Origin: Phormidesmis priestleyi
Lineage (GTDB): Bacteria; Cyanobacteriota; Cyanobacteriia; Phormidesmidales; Phormidesmidaceae
Direction: 5' to 3'
Length of the DNA: 9,646 bases
Assembly: GCA_003242115.1 (NCBI GenBank)
Contig: QBMP01000062.1
Location: 7,750-17,395 of the forward strand
Part shown: positions 6,195 to 9,646 of the stretch, in pieces
How positions within the stretch are numbered: the stretch's first letter is position 1
Layout: each line of letters begins with the position of its first letter
The notes under the pieces: generated by a model
Told to the model about the DNA's origin: nothing
Seen by the model: the letters and a program-made list of their open reading frames with translations, nothing else
Databases searched by the model: none
Translations under genes and position numbers: made by a program

Positions 6195-7172
6195 TCAATA
6201 GGCTCGTACGCCGTGCTTGAGCAATAGCCTGGGCAGAACATCATCAAGATTTTGAACGTCTTTGTCTTGCAGCTCAATCAAATTGAAATCGTACTTTTTG
6301 TATAGTTCAATTTTATTTTGCTTTCTAGCTAAATATTTAGGGTCGTTTTCATAGCCCCAATACTCGATGTATACCCTGCCCGTTGGAATATAAAAGTCGG
6401 AGTATACGTCTTCTTCGATGGGGAGCTTTCTTTCATAGGCATGGACGATTTCGGCCATGTATAGCCAGTTGTCGATTAGCATTTCAGCTTTTGACCTGAC
6501 AAAATGACCATCCGCGCTGCGATGCTCTGCTTTAAATTTATCTCTAAAGCCAATTTCTTCTGTTTGGGCTGTACTTTTCAAGATAGGTGCATTGTCTGTT
6601 GCTTTGATGGCTGTTTCTTTGATATCTGTGCCTTTGACTTGGGCGATGGTTTCGGTGAGTGCCTTGGACTGTGCGATCGCTTCTGGCCAACGAACGTAGG
6701 GAATGCCTGACTTTTGATCTTCAGATTGAAGGCCACCTTGTTTTAAACCTTGGTCTGTAATCAGCCAGCCTTTAAGACCTTTTTTGACCCAGCCGAGTTC
6801 GGAGAGAATGAAGTTTGTTTTATTCGCCGATAGCTCAAACTCACCTCCTAAGGCTGTTGCGGTAAGGAGTTTAACGGGGCCATTTTGCTCCGCTGTTTGG
6901 GTGAGTCGTTCGATAGGGCCATTTGCCTCTGCTGTTGGGACGAGACAGATGTCGATCGCCTCTGGCCAGACGATGTATTGGCCGTATTGTTTAGAGACTT
7001 TGTATGCACCACCCTTTTGCTGGCCTTCGAGAGTGAGCGCCCACGATTCGCTTTCTTTTTGAATAAGATTTAAAGCGAGTAGACGGCGAAAGAGTTCTTT
7101 GGGTGAGATTTCGAGTTTTTTGGCCAGGGCGGTGGTTGACAGCAGGTTCATGAAAGGTAGTTCGCACAACAT
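6195..7172 (-). CDS. Two winged-helix repeats fused to a PD-(D/E)XK nuclease-like domain
   Basis: This is a 325-residue protein that I cannot tie to a characterised gene. Residues 9-73 and 102-166 are two copies of one module: a short winged helix (LLSTTALAKKLEI; LLTATALGGEFEL), a W-x-LT or W-x-IT wing, GG, then Y-V/I-x-WPEAI. A polar linker (168-207) follows. Residues 209-325 look like a nuclease of restriction-endonuclease fold: DGHFVRSKAE (E230), YERKLP, SDFYIP (D259), VYIEYWG (E270), then K287 in the helix NKIELYKKY and a final LIEL. D259 and E270, 11 residues apart, fit the metal-binding pair. I infer a DNA-reading plus DNA-cutting protein; target and purpose are unknown. Two starts are possible, ATG at 7172 or at 7151; the second begins exactly at the module and may be the real one. 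Two hairpins lie just upstream. Confidence 0.75.
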   Translation of the reverse strand: MLCELPFMNLLSTTALAKKLEISPKELFRRLLALNLIQKESESWALTLEGQQKGGAYKVSKQYGQYIVWPEAIDICLVPTAEANGPIERLTQTAEQNGPVKLLTATALGGEFELSANKTNFILSELGWVKKGLKGWLITDQGLKQGGLQSEDQKSGIPYVRWPEAIAQSKALTETIAQVKGTDIKETAIKATDNAPILKSTAQTEEIGFRDKFKAEHRSADGHFVRSKAEMLIDNWLYMAEIVHAYERKLPIEEDVYSDFYIPTGRVYIEYWGYENDPKYLARKQNKIELYKKYDFNLIELQDKDVQNLDDVLPRLLLKHGVRAY

Positions 7173-7197
7173 CTATGGCTGTAGGGTTCCCGTTTGT

Positions 7198-7212
7198 TTC
7201 GCTGCGAGCGAA
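7198..7212. repeat. 6-bp hairpin TTCGCT-GCG-AGCGAA
   Basis: A perfect 6-bp inverted repeat with a three-base loop, 26 bases before the upstream start (7172) of the nuclease-fusion gene on the minus strand. There is no T-run. It is one of two adjacent hairpins. Confidence 0.5.
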
Positions 7213-7215
7213 GCC

Positions 7216-7245
7216 TAGTGGACGAAATGAGAATTTTATCCACTA
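7216..7245. repeat. 7-bp stem-loop after the SpoIID-like gene
   Basis: TAGTGGA (7216-7222) pairs with TCCACTA (7239-7245) around a 16-base AT-rich loop. It lies about 65 bases after the SpoIID-like stop on the minus strand and three bases from the next hairpin. The pair may end that transcript or form a structured leader of the next gene. Confidence 0.5.
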
Positions 7246-7309
7246 CCGTAGCTCTCGGTGTTGCTGATTCAGAGTATGAATTGAATGATGTCAGCGCTAT
7301 TGTTACCCG

Positions 7310-8602
7310 TTAGTTATCCAGTAAAGCGATCGCAGTGCTTTGATAGTAGTGCTCTAAGATTTGTTCGTAAGTCCAGCCCCGTTCGGCGAGGCTGCGTGCG
7401 CCCCACTGGCTCAAGCCGACGCCGTGACCAAAGCCAAAGCCGGTGACGGTGACGCGGCCTGCATTGGCATCGAGGCGAATGGTGAAGCGGGTGCTGCGAA
7501 GCTGTAGGGCGGTGCGGATGTCGCTGCCTTTAAGGGTTTGGGTGCCGCGATCGCCCGTGATGCTAATTGAATTGACTCGGCCTCGGGTGGTGAGCCGAGG
7601 CGTGCCAATGCTGCGCACCGTGCCGACTGTGCTCACCTTGTTGCTAAAGTCACTGAGGCTAAAGGTCTGCTCCCAGCTATAGACTGGCGCACTTTGGTCG
7701 TAGTCTTCTACGCCGCGCAGGTAAGGCACATCGCTACTCCAAACCTCGCTGGCGTTTTCGGTATGGCCACCCGAAGAAGAGTGGAAAATCGCTTCAATGA
7801 CCTGACCGTTGTAGGTAACGACCTGATTTTTGGTGCTATCGACGGCGCTGATGGTGCTGGGGCTTTCTTGCGCGAGTCCTTTGTAGGCTTGGTAGGTTGT
7901 GGTGGCATCGACTTCGTACAGCGGGTTTCGGGAGCGGGATCGCTTGTAAAGCGCGTAAGAGCGAGCCGCTACGGCCTGAGACTGCAAGGCGGCTTGAGGC
8001 CAGCTAGTGGGCATCTCACTGCCGACGACGCTGTATAGATACTTTTCTAAATTGACGTAATTAATTGCCGTTAGCTTGCCGCTCTCTAGCGTGACGAGCA
8101 CCCGACCGCGATACCACTTGTCGCCAATCCAGACGACGCCATCAGCCGAGGGCTCTAGCCAAAATGCGCTTGATTCTGACAGGGTTTGGCTACCGTTGGT
8201 GAGATCGACGTGATTGGCGTCGGCCTTGACGGTGATGCTTTGCAGTTCGGGAAGCTGATAGAGCGGTTTGCCGCTGCCGTCGCGAACTAGGCCAGTGGTG
8301 GAGCTACCGACATTGACCGCGCTGACCCCTTGAGAAATGGCAACTCGCAGTTCTACGGCGGCTTGGGCCGGAAGTACGAGCGCTAACCACAGCAATAAAC
8401 CGCCCAACCAACGTAAGGGCCAGCCTAAGGGCCGGTGCAATGGGAATGTCGAATGAGTGGGGGCGCGATCGCGCCTTTTCGGCTCAGCAGGAACAGACGG
8501 CGCAAGCGCCAAACGCAAAAACCAGTTTTTTGCAAAGGCAGCGGTTTGTAGGGATGCGGTTTGCACAGAGGTGGTTTGCACAGAGGCGGTTTGCGTAGAC
8601 AT
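7310..8602 (-). CDS. SpoIID/LytB domain cell-wall protein
   Basis: SpoIID-type domains are lytic transglycosylases or amidase enhancers acting on peptidoglycan outside the cytoplasmic membrane. Here the domain fills about residues 85-430. Visible motifs: NLEKYLYSVVGSEMPTSW (184-201), whose E196 aligns with the catalytic Glu of SpoIID; ALQSQAVAARSYAL (205-218); the HSSSGGHTENASEVW metal-site region (274-288); and FGFGHGVGLSQWGA (389-402). A membrane or signal segment (65-82, ending PAQAA) precedes the domain. The first 58 residues are unusual: four five-residue repeats (QTASV, QTTSV, QTASL, QTAAF at 4-23), then a basic Pro-rich stretch. The ATG at 8602 has no ribosome site, and a TTG at 8440 would give an ordinary signal peptide, so the start is uncertain. 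The next gene upstream, also minus strand, is another wall hydrolase. Confidence 0.93.
   Translation of the reverse strand: MSTQTASVQTTSVQTASLQTAAFAKNWFLRLALAPSVPAEPKRRDRAPTHSTFPLHRPLGWPLRWLGGLLLWLALVLPAQAAVELRVAISQGVSAVNVGSSTTGLVRDGSGKPLYQLPELQSITVKADANHVDLTNGSQTLSESSAFWLEPSADGVVWIGDKWYRGRVLVTLESGKLTAINYVNLEKYLYSVVGSEMPTSWPQAALQSQAVAARSYALYKRSRSRNPLYEVDATTTYQAYKGLAQESPSTISAVDSTKNQVVTYNGQVIEAIFHSSSGGHTENASEVWSSDVPYLRGVEDYDQSAPVYSWEQTFSLSDFSNKVSTVGTVRSIGTPRLTTRGRVNSISITGDRGTQTLKGSDIRTALQLRSTRFTIRLDANAGRVTVTGFGFGHGVGLSQWGARSLAERGWTYEQILEHYYQSTAIALLDN
8534..8593 (-). repeat. Four 15-bp tandem repeats at the start of the SpoIID-like gene
   Basis: Units of 15 bases (8593-8579, 8578-8564, 8563-8549, 8548-8534) share the core GCAAACC or CAAACC and code for Q-T-[AT]-[SA]-[VLF]. 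The first three are nearly identical. In-frame tandem repeats of this kind can expand or contract without breaking the gene. Confidence 0.65.
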
Positions 8603-8665
8603 GTAGGGGCGGCCAAATAGCTGGACTAACGGGAACGAGATGTCGGAGACGATAATTTGGAATTA

Positions 8666-8696
8666 AGATATCAAATTAAATTAGGATATCTGTCAG
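8666..8696 (-). promoter_or_regulatory. Candidate promoter and inverted repeat before the SpoIID-like gene
   Basis: On the minus strand CTGACA (8696-8691) and TGATAT (8673-8668) are 17 bases apart, in an AT-rich stretch about 65 bases before the ATG. The -35 matches 5 of 6 bases; the -10 is poor. Overlapping them is an inverted repeat AGATATC (8666-8672) and GATATCT (8685-8691), a possible operator. This is a tentative call. Confidence 0.3.
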
Positions 8697-8762
8697 CTTT
8701 CCCAACTTTCTCTGAAATTTGAAAGCGCATAAATAAACTTAGTGTCAGTTTGTGAGGTGACC

Positions 8763-8784
8763 TTGCCGTGGAGTTGCCGTGAGG
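8763..8784. repeat. 11-bp tandem repeat
   Basis: TTGCCGTGGAG and TTGCCGTGAGG lie head to tail in the gap between the glucosaminidase and SpoIID-like genes. They probably arose by a small duplication; no function is evident. Confidence 0.5.
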
Positions 8785-8815
8785 CGATCGCAGCCACGCA
8801 AATCCGCTTGAATCC

Positions 8816-9646
8816 TTATCGGGGCGCTTGCAGCAATCCTGATCGCCTGTACAGATCTTCCAATCGGGCCATAATCTTTTCGCCATACAGCGGATCTGCC
8901 GCCCACAGATTGCTGAGCTGCCCGACCAAAGGAGCCACCCCGCGTTTGACAAAATCAAAGCGTGGATCGACTTGTTCGCGGGCTAGCGGCTCGGTGCTGG
9001 CGTAGGCTTTGAGATGCTGAATTTGGGCCCTAACGCCAATGCGGGCGCTGCTAAAGCTGGCTAAGTTGCCTGCGCCATCGGCAAGCTGCGCGAAGTTGTT
9101 CTGCGTGGGACGCACCAAGCCAGGGAAGCGCAAAAAGTCGGTTTCGACGCACATTTGGCAAAAGGCAATGTCGTAGTCTACGCCTTCGATGGTGGCTTCT
9201 TCTCGGTAGATTTTGGGCAGGTCGGAGAAGCTCTCCAAGGCTTTGTCATTCTCGGTACGCAGAAAAGTGGTGAGGTTGTATTCAGTCGCGCTGCCGTGGC
9301 TCATGATTAGATCGATCGTGCCGGGGCAGATGTTCAGCGCCGAAGCGGGCGTAATTTTCAGTGTGCGGGTGGCCGCGTCCCAGCCAATGCCCACGCTGAA
9401 AGGTTTGAGATCTACAGCCTTGACATAAACTGCGCCGCGATAGCGAACCCGACGAATTTCGTCATTGCGGGAAAGATCGATGCCTAAACGATCCGCGAGG
9501 TCAATCGGGATGTAGGCGTTGCCGCTGATGATGATGCCTTTTTCGCCGTAAGCGCCGCTATTGATTTCAATGTTAATGGTGGGATAGTCAGGAACGGCGG
9601 GTTCGGCTGGCGTTGGGCTACTGCCGGTAATGGCTTTACTCCAGGC
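8816..9646 (-). CDS. Stalk-domain glucosaminidase (GH73-like) peptidoglycan hydrolase, N-terminus cut by right edge
   Basis: The frame is open from the right edge to TAA at 8818-8816, giving 276 visible residues. Seen: a Pro-rich lead (about 8-24); a stalk domain of the copper-amine-oxidase N-terminal type (about 25-100), with AYIPIDLADRLGI, VRYRGAVYVKAVDL and TRTLKITP; then a glucosaminidase domain (about 135-272). The latter includes DIAFCQMCVETDFLRF, whose Glu (visible residue 168, bases 9143-9145) sits at the usual catalytic position; RPTQNNFAQL; ARIGVRAQIQHLKAYAS; and NLWAADPLYGEKI. Such enzymes cut the glycan strands of peptidoglycan (N-acetylglucosaminidase). A GTG at 9394 lies inside the stalk and is not the start. 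The real start and any signal peptide lie beyond the window. It is upstream of the SpoIID-like gene on the same strand with a 213-base gap, so the two are functionally related but may have separate promoters. Confidence 0.9.
   Translation of the reverse strand, partial: AWSKAITGSSPTPAEPAVPDYPTINIEINSGAYGEKGIIISGNAYIPIDLADRLGIDLSRNDEIRRVRYRGAVYVKAVDLKPFSVGIGWDAATRTLKITPASALNICPGTIDLIMSHGSATEYNLTTFLRTENDKALESFSDLPKIYREEATIEGVDYDIAFCQMCVETDFLRFPGLVRPTQNNFAQLADGAGNLASFSSARIGVRAQIQHLKAYASTEPLAREQVDPRFDFVKRGVAPLVGQLSNLWAADPLYGEKIMARLEDLYRRSGLLQAPR

Noticed and set aside
6131..6277. N-terminal extension of the Uma2 protein to an ATG at 6277
   Set aside because: It would overlap the end of the upstream gene by 83 bases and adds residues unlike the family, which begins at the ATG at 6130.
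8671..9005. Two overlapping frames over the 3' end of the glucosaminidase gene (minus 8671-8958, plus 8742-9005)
   Set aside because: They are out-of-frame readings of a well-supported gene and show no domain.

Overview
The window reads as part of a cyanobacterial chromosome. The octamer GCGATCGC (HIP1) occurs at least 11 times (near 587, 682, 2891, 3782, 3982, 4189, 6673, 7326, 7547, 8465 and 8784), where chance predicts less than one. Several products are types typical of cyanobacteria: a CAAD/CURT1-like thylakoid protein, a cyanobacterial-length HflX, an S-layer-homology protein, a Uma2-family nuclease and a PEP-CTERM sorting tail. No tRNA, rRNA, CRISPR array or intact insertion sequence was seen.

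Layout. (1) 1-1405, minus strand: the N-terminal 468 codons of the ribosome-associated GTPase HflX. The gene runs off the left edge and lacks a standard start codon at the expected place. (2) 1406-1879: a 474-base divergent spacer with short tandem repeats. (3) 1880-2314, plus: a CAAD-domain membrane protein closed by a good hairpin terminator. (4) 2512-3837, plus: a conserved membrane protein of unknown function, shared with plastids, with two winged-helix-like modules. (5) 3838-4359: a spacer that holds a 12-bp stem-loop, the decayed C-terminal tail of a PEP-CTERM exported protein and an orphan terminator. (6) 4360-5292, minus: a secreted protein with three SLH domains. (7) 5570-7172, minus: two PD-(D/E)XK-type nuclease genes in tandem, a Uma2 protein and, upstream of it, a protein with two winged-helix repeats fused to a nuclease domain. 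(8) 7310-8602, minus: a SpoIID/LytB-domain protein. (9) 8816-9646, minus: a stalk-plus-glucosaminidase peptidoglycan hydrolase that runs off the right edge.

How the genes relate. The right third (SpoIID-like and glucosaminidase) is a cell-wall pair, and the SLH protein probably also acts at the envelope. The left third combines ribosome rescue or assembly (HflX) with thylakoid and membrane proteins; it looks like ordinary chromosomal housekeeping. The most accessory-looking stretch is roughly 5300-7300: two different nuclease-fold proteins in tandem, flanked by hairpins and short repeats. No known defence system can be assigned to it from sequence alone. Short repeats shared between spacers (1535 with 5527; 4325 with 6171) and the PEP-CTERM remnant suggest that the intergenic DNA has been reshuffled.
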